NCBI GenBank assembly: GCA_044228285.1
Contig: JBGAVD010000008.1
Span: 8,204-72,203 of the forward strand
Length of the DNA stretch: 64,000 bases
Direction: 5' to 3'
Source: JBBATK01 sp044228285
Lineage (GTDB): Bacteria; Bacteroidota; Ignavibacteria; Kapaibacteriales; NICIL-2
Made by a program: the position numbers and the translations under genes
The notes under the pieces: model-generated
Databases searched by the model: none
Told to the model about the DNA's origin: nothing
Seen by the model: only the letters and a program-made list of their open reading frames with translations
Part shown: piece by piece, positions 23,945-32,839 of the stretch
Numbering within the stretch: position 1 is the first letter of the stretch
Layout of the letters: each line of letters starts with the position of its first letter

Positions 23945-25447
23945 CTATAGTTTTACAAAACGCTTGTAACGCAGAGCGTTGCCTTCAGCAATTGTCAATG
24001 TATAACTTCCAGCAGCTAGTCCGGAAAGATCGAGTACTTCTGTTGAACTTGCATCGCTCTGATACTGCATACGTGTTCTTGATAGGTCGTCAAGAATAGT
24101 ATAGACTCTTGCTGCAGATGTAGCGAAATGAAGATGCAACACGTTCTGTGCAGGTACGGGATACACATGTAGATCTGTTGCTTCATCGATAACGGCATTT
24201 ACACCTTCATAAGCCTCGCCTGTCCACAAGGTGTGCGTTGTGTCCGATGGCGTGCCGTCACCAACAAGACTGTAATAGAAGCGAGCAGTATCAAAACCTA
24301 ACTTGCTAGGTCTGTACCATGCGGAGAAGTCCCACGAAGTTGCACCAGCCGCAAGCGCGAATGGCAAGTCGAACTGCTTGAGATCAAAGGAAAAACCTTT
24401 GCTACCCACATCGGTCTGTCCGCCACTTCCAATCTGTCCAGCAATGGCGCTGCCCAGATCATCAAAGAGGGCATCGTCATAAAACTCATAGGATGGTGTA
24501 GTTGTGACATCAAGGTTCACAAGATGAAAATTCTTCTTCACAGAAAGCGTTGTTCCGTTCAAATCCACTCTACCAAAATCAATGTTTGGTAACTGCAATT
24601 TTGGTACAACACCTACGCCAGTTGCAATGAACACAACAGGAGGTCCAGTGCTCACACCAAGGGTGATAAACAGAGTATCATAGCCAATCTTTTTCGGGGT
24701 GAACTTAATGCCACGAATAATCTGTTCTGCAGGCGACATACTCTTACCAACTAAGTCGCTGATATCACTTACTTCGAATTCTGTAGTTGCTCCGGAGATT
24801 TTGACAGAGTTAATGGTCGACATAACATTGCCAAGTGAATTGCTAATCATGATCTGTGCAGGCCCACCTTCAACATCGGAGTCATATTTTCCTCCAACGC
24901 GACGGCGACCGAACTCCATACCGTTGACACCAATGCCAGGCGAGATGCCGATGCCGCGTAAACGGCAGACACTATCAATACCAGCTCCGTTGCTGGAGAA
25001 CGTTATCGTTGCATTGAATGTGCCAACAGATGGCGGCGTGAATGTGACGTGAAATGTTTGCTGATTAAAACCACTATTAATAGTGTCGATAATCAATGGA
25101 AACTTCTGACTTTTCAAGTCGGCTATGTCGAAGACCGTAGCCATTGAGCTTGGCTGTATACCTGAGTGTTTGGTGATGCGTAATGCAGCGTTGCCTCTAT
25201 TCGTCACGTGAAATGGATCATCGATGAGGGCTGGTAAGCCCACTGGACGCGTGCCGAAGTTGATGTCCGTTACGACAATCCCGGCCTTTGCCGCAGCTAC
25301 TCCTGCAATCTTTTCGCCATCCGCAAGTACATGGCGCGTTACAGTAGCACCCTCGTTAGTTCGCATTGTCGTTTGCGAAGGCTGTTGCGCGAAGAGCGCA
25401 CAGCATAATAAAAAGAGACTCAACAACATCGTAGCTGTTTGTTTCAT
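23945..25447 (-). CDS. Secreted choice-of-anchor-D protein with T9SS sorting domain
   Basis: 500 aa. Signal peptide MKQTATMLLSLFLLCCALFAQ. The body has Ig-like choice-of-anchor D/ASH repeats: VVTDINFGTRPVGLPALIDDPFHVTNRGNAALRI, FHVTFTPPSVGTFNATITFSSNGAG, GVNGMEFGRRRVGG and LQLPNIDFGRVDLNGTTLSVKKNFHLVN. The T9SS type-A domain occupies about 420-500 (LHVYPVPAQNVLHLHF, DLSGLAAGSYTLTIAEGNA, ending RYKRFVKL). A surface adhesin or structural role is likely; no enzyme domain is seen. It is convergent with the small gene at 23560, and both share the terminator between them. Confidence 0.87.
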   Translation of the reverse strand: MKQTATMLLSLFLLCCALFAQQPSQTTMRTNEGATVTRHVLADGEKIAGVAAAKAGIVVTDINFGTRPVGLPALIDDPFHVTNRGNAALRITKHSGIQPSSMATVFDIADLKSQKFPLIIDTINSGFNQQTFHVTFTPPSVGTFNATITFSSNGAGIDSVCRLRGIGISPGIGVNGMEFGRRRVGGKYDSDVEGGPAQIMISNSLGNVMSTINSVKISGATTEFEVSDISDLVGKSMSPAEQIIRGIKFTPKKIGYDTLFITLGVSTGPPVVFIATGVGVVPKLQLPNIDFGRVDLNGTTLSVKKNFHLVNLDVTTTPSYEFYDDALFDDLGSAIAGQIGSGGQTDVGSKGFSFDLKQFDLPFALAAGATSWDFSAWYRPSKLGFDTARFYYSLVGDGTPSDTTHTLWTGEAYEGVNAVIDEATDLHVYPVPAQNVLHLHFATSAARVYTILDDLSRTRMQYQSDASSTEVLDLSGLAAGSYTLTIAEGNALRYKRFVKL

Positions 25448-25669
25448 GACTTCCCCGATCTGTGTGAAAAAATATCTGTATTCATTTCGATTTCAAACAC
25501 GCGCCAAGCTCTCGCGAAGAATCTGAGCGCTGGACTCGCTCAAAATATCACAATTGTGTGAATACAACATAGACTCAGTATTGGGTCAGAATTGCGTCAG
25601 TGCAAGCCCAGCCTAGGTAGGCTAAGCTGTATGTACTGAGTTTCTTCTCATACAGCTATCGAACAAGGC

Positions 25670-27136
25670 TCAATGCTGGATCAATACTCGTTGGAAAGTA
25701 CTTCCGCCAAGGCCTCGTTGTTCGAGTACGTAGGTCCCATTTGGAAGGGCAGAGACATCGATGATGAGTTCGCTTGACGGATTCTTTATCATGGTGCAGC
25801 GCGCGCGCTGCACCATGCAAGATTGCATGTCGTACATGATCACTTCGTCAGCCTCAGTTTGCAACTTCACTCGCAGTTCATCGGACGCGGGTAGAGGGTA
25901 ACTGATTGATTCAAAGGTCGAGGCGTGCTCGCTATCGACGGAGCTGCTGAGTTCGGTGCGGAAGGACCACGTTTCGCTTGCTGGACTTTCCACACTAGCC
26001 CGCAATGCACTTACACGCCAATAGTATTGTTTGTCGTTCGCCAATCCCTCAACCATATAGCTTGTGTCAGCAATGTCCGTCTTGTTCAGAAAGGTTGCCG
26101 AGGCTAGAAAGAGGGGACTTGTAGCGATGCGCAGATGGTACGCCTGTGCTCCATCTACAGCACGCCATGAAAAACGTTGACTCAGGGCAAGTGAGCTTGC
26201 AGCGCTGTCCGGGCGATGCAATGTAGGGCGTCCAATCGCAGTTCGGAAGCTTGTTGGTTTGCTGTAGGCACTGTAATGACCGCCATTGTTGGCGCGCACT
26301 CTCCAGAAGTAGCGATGGAACGGTTTGTCTAGACCAGCAATGGACGTGAAGTCGGGTCCAGTTTGTGTACTAATTGTCAAACCAACTGTTTTCTTCGCCA
26401 GAATTTGCTGAAAACTACTGTCTTCACTCAATTCAAGCTCATAGAGTACGGCTCCACTGCTACGTGTCCAGGTCAACACTGTTGAAGCCGGTACGCCTTC
26501 AGCTCCCTCTGCCGGAAGTGTATTCACGGGAGCAGGTGGTATGCTGTCGTTGCTGCCAACTTTCTCGACAAACATTTCGATCTTAGTCAGTGGGTTGTCG
26601 GCGCCATCGCGAGGTGAGAGGACAATACTATCGACAATATTCATTCCCTTTGTTGCGCGTCCGTACACTGTGTAGATATTGTTCAGGTGTGTGGCGTTGG
26701 CTACGCAGATGAAGAATTGAGAGTTTGCGGTATTGGTATCGGTTTCACGGGCAGCGCCAAGGATTCCACGAGTGTACTGTACAGGACTGAACTCCGCCTC
26801 AACATTCTGTTGTGAGTTATCGCCAGTGCCCCAGGTACTACGTGCGCCATGACGCGAGTTAGGGTCGCCGCCCTGAATCATGAACTTGGGGATAACGCGG
26901 TGAAAGGCTGTTGTGTCGTAAAAACGGATCGAAACCAAGCTATCAAAGTAGCGCACTGCTTTGGGTGCAATGAAGGGGAAGAGTTCAACTTCAAAGCTAC
27001 CAAACGAAGTTCCGTTGCGTCGGACGTCGAATCGGTACACGGGCTTTGGACCTTCTACTCCACGCTGCGCGTGGAGCTCGGTACACAATCCGCTGAGTAT
27101 TAGTATGAAGCTGAACCAAGAATACCGTAGATTCAT
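25670..27136 (-). CDS. Secreted cyclophilin-type peptidylprolyl isomerase with FN3 and T9SS domains
   Basis: 488 aa. ATG 27136 is chosen because of AAAGGA upstream and a clean signal peptide (SWFSFILILSGLCTELHAQ). Residues 35-200 are a cyclophilin: FEVELFPFIAPKAVRYFDSL, FHRVIPKFMIQGGDP (Arg and Phe of the active site), GILGAARETDTNTANSQFFICV and HLNNIYTVYGRATKG. Two FN3-like modules follow (PAPVNTLPAEGAEGVPASTVLTW; FHRYFWRVRANNG; QYYWRVSALRA). The end is T9SS type A (ISYPLPASDELRV, ALPNGTYVLEQRG). It may catalyse prolyl folding outside the cell, an unusual place for this enzyme. Confidence 0.9.
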   Translation of the reverse strand: MNLRYSWFSFILILSGLCTELHAQRGVEGPKPVYRFDVRRNGTSFGSFEVELFPFIAPKAVRYFDSLVSIRFYDTTAFHRVIPKFMIQGGDPNSRHGARSTWGTGDNSQQNVEAEFSPVQYTRGILGAARETDTNTANSQFFICVANATHLNNIYTVYGRATKGMNIVDSIVLSPRDGADNPLTKIEMFVEKVGSNDSIPPAPVNTLPAEGAEGVPASTVLTWTRSSGAVLYELELSEDSSFQQILAKKTVGLTISTQTGPDFTSIAGLDKPFHRYFWRVRANNGGHYSAYSKPTSFRTAIGRPTLHRPDSAASSLALSQRFSWRAVDGAQAYHLRIATSPLFLASATFLNKTDIADTSYMVEGLANDKQYYWRVSALRASVESPASETWSFRTELSSSVDSEHASTFESISYPLPASDELRVKLQTEADEVIMYDMQSCMVQRARCTMIKNPSSELIIDVSALPNGTYVLEQRGLGGSTFQRVLIQH

Positions 27137-27311
27137 GTCGCATTCCTTTAGAGTTGATGCAGAGTCTGCATGCAAAATAGAACCAGATAGCTCACCCACG
27201 TCTCTTCATGGAGTGTTCCTCGGTTTTAAATTGCGAATGCACATCATCCTTCGGTGAATCGCATAGAACTGTTACTAAGCCGCTGAACTACACACTTTTG
27301 GGAAACAAGTC

Positions 27312-28211
27312 ATGTTACTTACACAAAGTTTGGTTGGATTACTTGTTGTCGTGCTCGTGCTTCTACTCTGCATCACTGCTATGGTTCTACGAAAACTCGT
27401 CTGGCGGGAACAGACTCAGCTTGCCACACAGGATCAGCACGCAGCAGCTCAAGGCATTGAATTGGCTGGCTTCTTTTTTGGCTGCTTGATCATCGCTGCA
27501 TCTGCACTCAGCGCGGTATCGATTAACGACATGAACATAAGTGTCGCCGTAGAGCTCGGAGAACTCAGTCTGTTTGACTTCTTTGGCTCTGTGCTCGTCT
27601 ATGGATTACTAGCTATGGTCACCTACGTACTCATTGGAGGTTTGAGTCTTCAGTATTTAGTGCGCCTCAATGCTCATCGCGGAATTGCTGCGAACAATAT
27701 TGCTATTGCCGTTGTTGCTGGATCCTCATCGGTTGCTCATGCGCTTGTTATCTCTGCGGCAATATCTGGAGAGACAGAGAGTCCAAGCATTCTGCCTCCA
27801 CTGATCTTCTTCGCAATCGGCATCATCTGCCTTTGGGCATGCATACTACTGTTTCGACGTCTCACCAGTTATGATGATAACGCTGAGCTCGTTCATGGAA
27901 ACGTTGCTGCGAGCCTGAGTTATGGCGGGTTGATGATAGCGCTTGCTATGATTATAGCCCATGCTGTAGAGGGAGACTTTAATGACTATCGAGAAGCCTT
28001 TGCTTTATTCGCTCAGAGTATGCTGCCTATTGTGTTTCTGTATCCAATACGACAAGTCATTGTGCAAACGGTGCTGTTACGTCAACCACTGAAATGGTAT
28101 GGCGGCGCTCTTGACGATCGAATTGGCGAACATCATGACATTGGTGCGGGTACCATAGAGGCTGCCACCTACATTGCTGCTGCTTACCTTATATGCAGTG
28201 TGACCTCATAA
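27312..28211 (+). CDS. DUF350 membrane protein (two repeats)
   Basis: 299 aa with about eight membrane helices in two DUF350-like halves (GIELAGFFFGCLIIAASALSAV; LFDFFGSVLVYGLLAMVTYVLI; NNIAIAVVAGSSSVAHALVIS; LIFFAIGIICLWACILLF; VAASLSYGGLMIALAMIIA; and the last helix TIEAATYIAAAYLICS). DUF350 (PF03994, YjfL) proteins occur beside glutathionylspermidine-synthase-like ATP-grasp genes across bacteria, as here: the ATP-grasp gene starts 16 bases downstream. It is the first gene of the operon 27312-31746. Function unknown; likely the membrane platform for the ligase. Confidence 0.85.
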   Translation: MLLTQSLVGLLVVVLVLLLCITAMVLRKLVWREQTQLATQDQHAAAQGIELAGFFFGCLIIAASALSAVSINDMNISVAVELGELSLFDFFGSVLVYGLLAMVTYVLIGGLSLQYLVRLNAHRGIAANNIAIAVVAGSSSVAHALVISAAISGETESPSILPPLIFFAIGIICLWACILLFRRLTSYDDNAELVHGNVAASLSYGGLMIALAMIIAHAVEGDFNDYREAFALFAQSMLPIVFLYPIRQVIVQTVLLRQPLKWYGGALDDRIGEHHDIGAGTIEAATYIAAAYLICSVTS

Positions 28212-28226
28212 GCTCGAGTTTTCACA

Positions 28227-30557
28227 ATGGATAGCAGCGCATTGAACATCCACGTTGGAAATGAAACTCAGGCGAGAGCATTGGGATTTTCAGACGTGTA
28301 CAACACCTTTGTTCGCTCAGCACTTCCTTTCAGTGCATATTATGATGGAGCGGAGCGCTTTGATGCGCAAGCTCAGATCCTCTCTAAACGCTCGCTGAAT
28401 GTGCTCTACGATTGTGCAGAGGAGTTTGTTGTCGTGATGGACGAACTCTGCACCATCCTCGCTCAGAACCCCGCTCTCCTCACAGACTACTTTCAACTCA
28501 GCGATATAGAGCAGATATTCTGGAATCTCTCCGCACTTGATTGGAAAGGCATTGCACGGGCGGACGTGTTCTTCGATGTGAATCAAGAAGCACGCATCCT
28601 GGAGCTTAACTCAGATACTCCCAGTGGCCTTGACGAGGCTGTTGTGCTGGATGCCTTCCTTCGCGAGGAATATCAGGACCCGCTGGTAACGAACACCGCG
28701 TTGAAGCAACGTTGGTTAGATGCCGTACTAGGAACACACACACCTGGCATCTCAGCCGATGCAGAGAGCTCAAGCAGTGACCGAGACTGCATTCTGCAAC
28801 AAAGCTCTAGTTCCCTTCGTATTGCATTGGTGTATCCAACAGACTTGCCAGAAGATATGGGCTTACTCTTCCTCTACCGTGACTGGCTAGAGGATCTGGG
28901 CTGTACGGTTGTTCTTTGCGCTCCACACAATCTTCAGTTGAATGAGTTGAACGAGTGCGTTGTTTTTGGTGAGCGTATCGACATTCTCTACCGACACTAC
29001 AAGACCGATTGGTGGTTTGAGCGTCAACCTATATGGAAGAACTCCGCTGCCTACCCATCCAAAGGAATTCTAGCATCGGCTCTCTATGCCATAGCACAAG
29101 CTCTGGCGCACGGCACAGTGCGAGTAGTAAACTCCTTTGCCACACTTGTTACGCAGAATAAAAAGTGCTTAGCGTTTATGCATGAGCGCAAGGCACTCTT
29201 TAGTGAGCGGTCTCAAGCATTCATCAATAGCTATGTCCCTCAAAGTTCTTGCATTGACACACAGCTCATTGATCGACTTCGCATTGAGAAAGATCAGTGG
29301 GTACTCAAGAGTGACTATGGTTGTGAAGGCAGTGATGTTGTGGTTGGAGCTGAGTGTAGCGCTGAAGTGTGGCAGCGTAGCCTCGATCTGCTCGTTCCAC
29401 AGCGTTGGATTGCCCAGCGTTTTGTGCAGTGTGAGCGCGACGGTGACGACATGATGTGCAACTACGGAGTGTATCTCGCCAAGGGTCTTGCGTGTGGTAC
29501 CTTTCTTCGACGTTCAGGAAAGGCAACCGACAACAGAGCACTGGTAAGTCCGCTGCTGATTCGCGATCTTCTTCGAGATCCACGACGTCGTCATCGTGAA
29601 CAGGCACAGACGAACGAAGAAACAGTGCGCAGCTCTGCCAGCTTTTTGCCTTCAAAGCGCAGCCAGACTGAGAGCTTGTTCAACGTTTATGTGCCTTCGG
29701 AGCAGTGGCGATCATGGTACATACCTTTGGTTCTCTACGGTGATAGAAACACAGAGCAAGCTCTGAACAATAGCGAGAGTATCGATGAGGATCGTTATCG
29801 GTTGAGTGTGATTCGCAACGCTGCGAAGAAGTTAGAAGACCGAATTCGGAAAGCGTGGTCGCACAATGAAGTCGCGGTCATCGTGGATTTGGATGCAACA
29901 GACTCGTTGCACTTCGTCTGGGCAGTAGAGACGAATGTTGAACCAGTCATACAGCTTGCTGCATTACAAAATCCAGATGCCAGTATTGACATGGCAGGGA
30001 GTTACGCAGAACTTTTGGAGCACGCAGGAGGCTCGTGTGCTGCGCAGCAGCACCGCGTGAATGATACAACGCAAGCACGAAGTCCCTGGTTTGTGCTTGA
30101 TGCACGAAGATTGAGTCAACCAAAGACCGTTAGCCCTGAGCTTTTCAACAACGCATGGTTGGCACAGTTGCCGTCGGCCGAGTACTTGAAAGCACAGGGA
30201 GTCCAACAGATCGTGTACGTGTGCCATGATCACATGCAAGATGAAAGTGATGACGTACATGCTGACTTTCGTGAGTGGCATCGACAAGGAATAGGTATAT
30301 ATGTTGTGCGTCCCAGTGAATTGTATGAAGCAGGCTTGAAAGGCAACCTTGGTACCCTTGCAGTGGGTGAAGAGTATCCGCACGCAATAAAGAAGAAGTC
30401 AGTGGGGCTCGATCAAACAGAAGACGTGATTCGTGACTCTATGCGGAGTTGGTTCGATGAGCGTGCATGGAAAATGCATGTACGTGCGACGCAGTTTAGT
30501 TATATGTTTGAGGAGGCTGAGCAGAGTTTGGAGCAACCACTTTTACCACAGCAATAG
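28227..30557 (+). CDS. Glutathionylspermidine-synthase-like ATP-grasp ligase with extra C-terminal domain
   Basis: 776 aa. Residues 1-600 follow the GSP-synthase/ATP-grasp family: ARADVFFDVNQEARILELNSDTPSGLDEA (pre-ATP-grasp), IDILYRHYKTDWWFE, VRVVNSFATLVTQNKKCLAFM, KDQWVLKSDYGCEGSDVVVG (ATP-grasp lysine loop), WIAQRFVQ and FVWAVETNVEPV. Such enzymes make amide bonds. The amidase half of true Gsp synthase is missing. About residues 610-776 form an unrecognised module (WFVLDARRLSQP, GVQQIVYVCHDHMQ, GIGIYVVRPSELYEAG) with a Rossmann-like pattern. Probably ligates an unknown amine or peptide near the membrane, with DUF350 as partner. Confidence 0.85.
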   Translation: MDSSALNIHVGNETQARALGFSDVYNTFVRSALPFSAYYDGAERFDAQAQILSKRSLNVLYDCAEEFVVVMDELCTILAQNPALLTDYFQLSDIEQIFWNLSALDWKGIARADVFFDVNQEARILELNSDTPSGLDEAVVLDAFLREEYQDPLVTNTALKQRWLDAVLGTHTPGISADAESSSSDRDCILQQSSSSLRIALVYPTDLPEDMGLLFLYRDWLEDLGCTVVLCAPHNLQLNELNECVVFGERIDILYRHYKTDWWFERQPIWKNSAAYPSKGILASALYAIAQALAHGTVRVVNSFATLVTQNKKCLAFMHERKALFSERSQAFINSYVPQSSCIDTQLIDRLRIEKDQWVLKSDYGCEGSDVVVGAECSAEVWQRSLDLLVPQRWIAQRFVQCERDGDDMMCNYGVYLAKGLACGTFLRRSGKATDNRALVSPLLIRDLLRDPRRRHREQAQTNEETVRSSASFLPSKRSQTESLFNVYVPSEQWRSWYIPLVLYGDRNTEQALNNSESIDEDRYRLSVIRNAAKKLEDRIRKAWSHNEVAVIVDLDATDSLHFVWAVETNVEPVIQLAALQNPDASIDMAGSYAELLEHAGGSCAAQQHRVNDTTQARSPWFVLDARRLSQPKTVSPELFNNAWLAQLPSAEYLKAQGVQQIVYVCHDHMQDESDDVHADFREWHRQGIGIYVVRPSELYEAGLKGNLGTLAVGEEYPHAIKKKSVGLDQTEDVIRDSMRSWFDERAWKMHVRATQFSYMFEEAEQSLEQPLLPQQ

Positions 30558-30567
30558 CGAGAGAGTC

Positions 30568-31101
30568 ATGCAGAGCTTTAGTAAGCAGAAACAAGTGCTT
30601 GTTCAGATACAGCCTGGATATCGGGATGCCTTGATGGGCGATCTGGATGGCTGGACCGGGCGTGTGATTCGACAGTTTAGTGTTGATTCAATAGTCTATT
30701 ACGACGTGGAAATTGGCGTGAAGTGTTTGGAGTATATTCCGATTGAACGAAAGAGACAGTTTATAGCCGACTCCATTTGTTTTACTCGTGTACGTGTGCC
30801 CGCACAGTGCACAACGGAGATAGAACTTGAAGATCCACCAATCGAACGAGCAAAGCAGTTTAACACGTTACAAGTGCAATGGTACAAAGCAGTAGGGAAT
30901 GCGTACACAGATCTTACTCGCGATAGAAGCGACAGAGAGTATAGCATGCTTAGTGATCCAGCACGACGACAATTCATGATGGTTATGGGCGGTTTAGGTG
31001 TTGCGGCTATTGGGCTTATTGTTGGCTTGAGTCAATGCGCTGAAGAAACCGGCTCATCAAGTAGTTGGGGTCGTGTTGGGGGTGGAGGATATTATGGATA
31101 A
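30568..31101 (+). CDS. Tail-anchored SH3-like protein in the ATP-grasp operon
   Basis: 177 aa from ATG 30568, 10 bases after the ligase stop. Residues 15-60 have a small beta-barrel pattern (YRDALMGDLDGWTGRVIRQF then VYYDVEIGVKCLEYIP), suggestive of an SH3-like or KOW-like fold. Residues 110-140 are a charged helix. A single membrane helix near residue 140-158 (FMMVMGGLGVAAIGLIVGL) precedes a Ser/Gly/Tyr tail (GSSSSWGRVGGGGYYG). The domain is therefore cytoplasmic with a C-terminal anchor, or the reverse. I recognise no family. The glycine-tyrosine end is a candidate substrate for the neighbouring ligase, purely as speculation. Confidence 0.7.
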   Translation: MQSFSKQKQVLVQIQPGYRDALMGDLDGWTGRVIRQFSVDSIVYYDVEIGVKCLEYIPIERKRQFIADSICFTRVRVPAQCTTEIELEDPPIERAKQFNTLQVQWYKAVGNAYTDLTRDRSDREYSMLSDPARRQFMMVMGGLGVAAIGLIVGLSQCAEETGSSSSWGRVGGGGYYG

Positions 31102-31116
31102 TTCCCGGAGTGTGTA

Positions 31117-31746
31117 ATGTCGGCAGATACAACAGTTATCAACCCACAAACACAGTTAGCAAGAGATCACGCGTTCATCGCCATGCAGTTTGCGCTAAGC
31201 TCGTATCCTGAGGATCCAGTGCGCATGCGCTTGCGTAAGGCTGTCGAGCAAATACAGCAGTCATCCGTGGTTGATGACATAGTGGCGGAGCTACGGAGCT
31301 TTATGCAGACACTCCACGCTAATCGCAGTCTCATCGAGTATTGTGTGTGGGATTATTCACTCGTATCCAGTGTAGCGAATTCAGAGTTTGCGTCATGGGT
31401 GAGTGGTATACGCGAGGTGCGACAAGAACCTGAGCACGAGAAAGAAGAAGTTCTGTTTCAAGTTGATTGCAGCAGTTATTGTATAGCCACCTTTGCGCTT
31501 CGCTCAAAACACGAGAGTCTTGCTAACTGGCTTCGTTTCTTTCCTGAGCATCTTGAACCTACGCAGTTCTTTGATCGCAAGACAATGGGCACCATTCTCG
31601 AGCGCTTTGCAACGACCGACTCAACTATTATCGCCAATAGTACCGAAGTATTGTGTGAACTAATGCCTAAAGATGATCAGCGATTTTATAGCGCCAAGCA
31701 ATTGCATGAAGATGAAGCATGGGATTATTTGCGACCAATGTTCTAG
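31117..31746 (+). CDS. Hypothetical soluble protein, last gene of the ATP-grasp operon
   Basis: 209 aa, no signal or membrane segment. It starts at ATG 31117, 15 bases after the upstream gene. It is helix-rich at both ends (PVRMRLRKAVEQIQQSSVVDDIVAELRSFM; GTILERFATTDSTIIANSTEVLCELM) with a beta-like middle (EVLFQVDCSSYCIATFAL). No motif identifies a family. Its tight spacing with the three preceding genes says it belongs to the same unit. It could be a regulator or a modified target of the ligase. Confidence 0.7.
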   Translation: MSADTTVINPQTQLARDHAFIAMQFALSSYPEDPVRMRLRKAVEQIQQSSVVDDIVAELRSFMQTLHANRSLIEYCVWDYSLVSSVANSEFASWVSGIREVRQEPEHEKEEVLFQVDCSSYCIATFALRSKHESLANWLRFFPEHLEPTQFFDRKTMGTILERFATTDSTIIANSTEVLCELMPKDDQRFYSAKQLHEDEAWDYLRPMF

Positions 31747-32027
31747 AGACAGTTCCAAGAGCTAAGATCCAAGGCCGGAAACTGAGGTTTTCGTGTATTT
31801 ACCCTCAGTGAGCAAGAGAGTAACCCAAAGCAAGTGAGGAAGAGTTTCTGTGAACAAGTGCTCAGAATGAGCTGAATCGTTAGACTAAGGTCTGTGGTGT
31901 TTTTGAATCAGAAGGTGACGAAGGTCGGTGATGTTGTCAAATTGTGTTTGAGCGTGAATTATAGGAATAATTGTCGCTGAGTTCGTAGATTAATGAAACA
32001 ATATTGTTACACTTATTAGCTGTTTTT
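31747..32027. other. Gap upstream of the small lipoprotein gene
   Basis: 281 bases with no convincing frame. The 3' end is AT-rich (ATTAATGAAACAATATTG near 31990-32007) and probably holds the lipoprotein promoter. I see no hairpin with a T-run, so termination of the ATP-grasp operon is unexplained. Confidence 0.5.
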
Positions 32028-32405
32028 ATGCGTATTCTTCTTCTTGTGCTTTGTGTTTGTGCCACATTAGGTCTAAACTCTTGCAGTTCATCAACCGAAG
32101 TAAATATTCCGGACGCAGTATCTGCTTTGCCTGGAACTTGGGAGTTTACTTCAACAGGTGGTGCGACTTCGACATCCACCATAACGGTCTCGGGTACAAC
32201 TTTATCATACAAGTCCACGAGTTATGATGCTACATTCAGTGGTGCTACAGCAACGGCAAATAGAAGTTTTGATTTCGGCGGAATAACACAAGGAACCAAG
32301 CTCGTCTTTACGATGACATCAGCAACCACCTTGACTCTTGCGGAGTCGCAGTCTGTTAATGGTGTTACCGTTATGTCACTGAACTATAATGGTGTGAAAA
32401 AGTAA
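32028..32405 (+). CDS. Small lipoprotein with lipocalin-like beta pattern
   Basis: 125 aa from ATG 32028. The lipoprotein signal is MRILLLVLCVCATLGLNSC (Cys19). The mature part, PGTWEFTSTGGATSTSTITV, then KLVFTMTSATTLTLAE, has the alternating beta pattern of small lipocalin-like or calycin domains (a lipocalin-like GTW at the start is suggestive). Likely outer-membrane or periplasmic. It sits alone between the ATP-grasp operon and atpD. Confidence 0.75.
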   Translation: MRILLLVLCVCATLGLNSCSSSTEVNIPDAVSALPGTWEFTSTGGATSTSTITVSGTTLSYKSTSYDATFSGATATANRSFDFGGITQGTKLVFTMTSATTLTLAESQSVNGVTVMSLNYNGVKK

Positions 32406-32839
32406 GAGTGCACGGTAGCGCTTTGATCGAGAGACACGGTAGCTGCACACCAAAAGTTGGGTCACAGTACAGTCGTCAATTATTGTCTCTCAGAATAGTG
32501 CATTAATGTGGGATGGCGTTGAGTAACAGGACTGGAGTTCTGCGGCTTGCCTGCCCCGATCGAAGCCTTGTTCGATCAACAGATATGAGTTGAAAACAGG
32601 ACCTTGTGAGTGGACGAGGTCCTGTTTTTGTGAATTCTGAAGAGTATTCTCGGCATAGCCCCAGAGTAACGAGCTAATCAGTGCCGGAAGTTTGACCCGG
32701 AAATGCCTGTTTTCCACCATTTTCGACCCTTCTTTCTGATTTTTCCCCCCTTTTGTGTCTCCTTTTTGTCTTTGATGTCGTAAATTTGCTGCTCGCTTAA
32801 CAATCCAGACATCAACTTTCTATTTCAGAGGTATTCGCA
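32406..32839. other. 434-base gap between lipoprotein and atpD
   Basis: No credible coding frame. It contains a 7-bp inverted repeat GATCGAA/TTCGATC (32558-32564 and 32571-32577), a strong terminator hairpin at 32593-32629, a pyrimidine-rich tract (32735-32770), and TAAATTTG at 32781-32788 matching the Bacteroidota -7 consensus TAnnTTTG, 51 bases before the atpD start. No well-spaced -33 TTG was found, so the promoter call is tentative. Confidence 0.5.
32593..32629. terminator. Strong hairpin terminator upstream of atpD
   Basis: AACAGGACCT (32595-32604) pairs perfectly with AGGTCCTGTT (32617-32626) around a 12-base loop, followed by TTTTTG on the plus strand and preceded by AAAA, so it can work in both directions. 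Confidence 0.8.
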
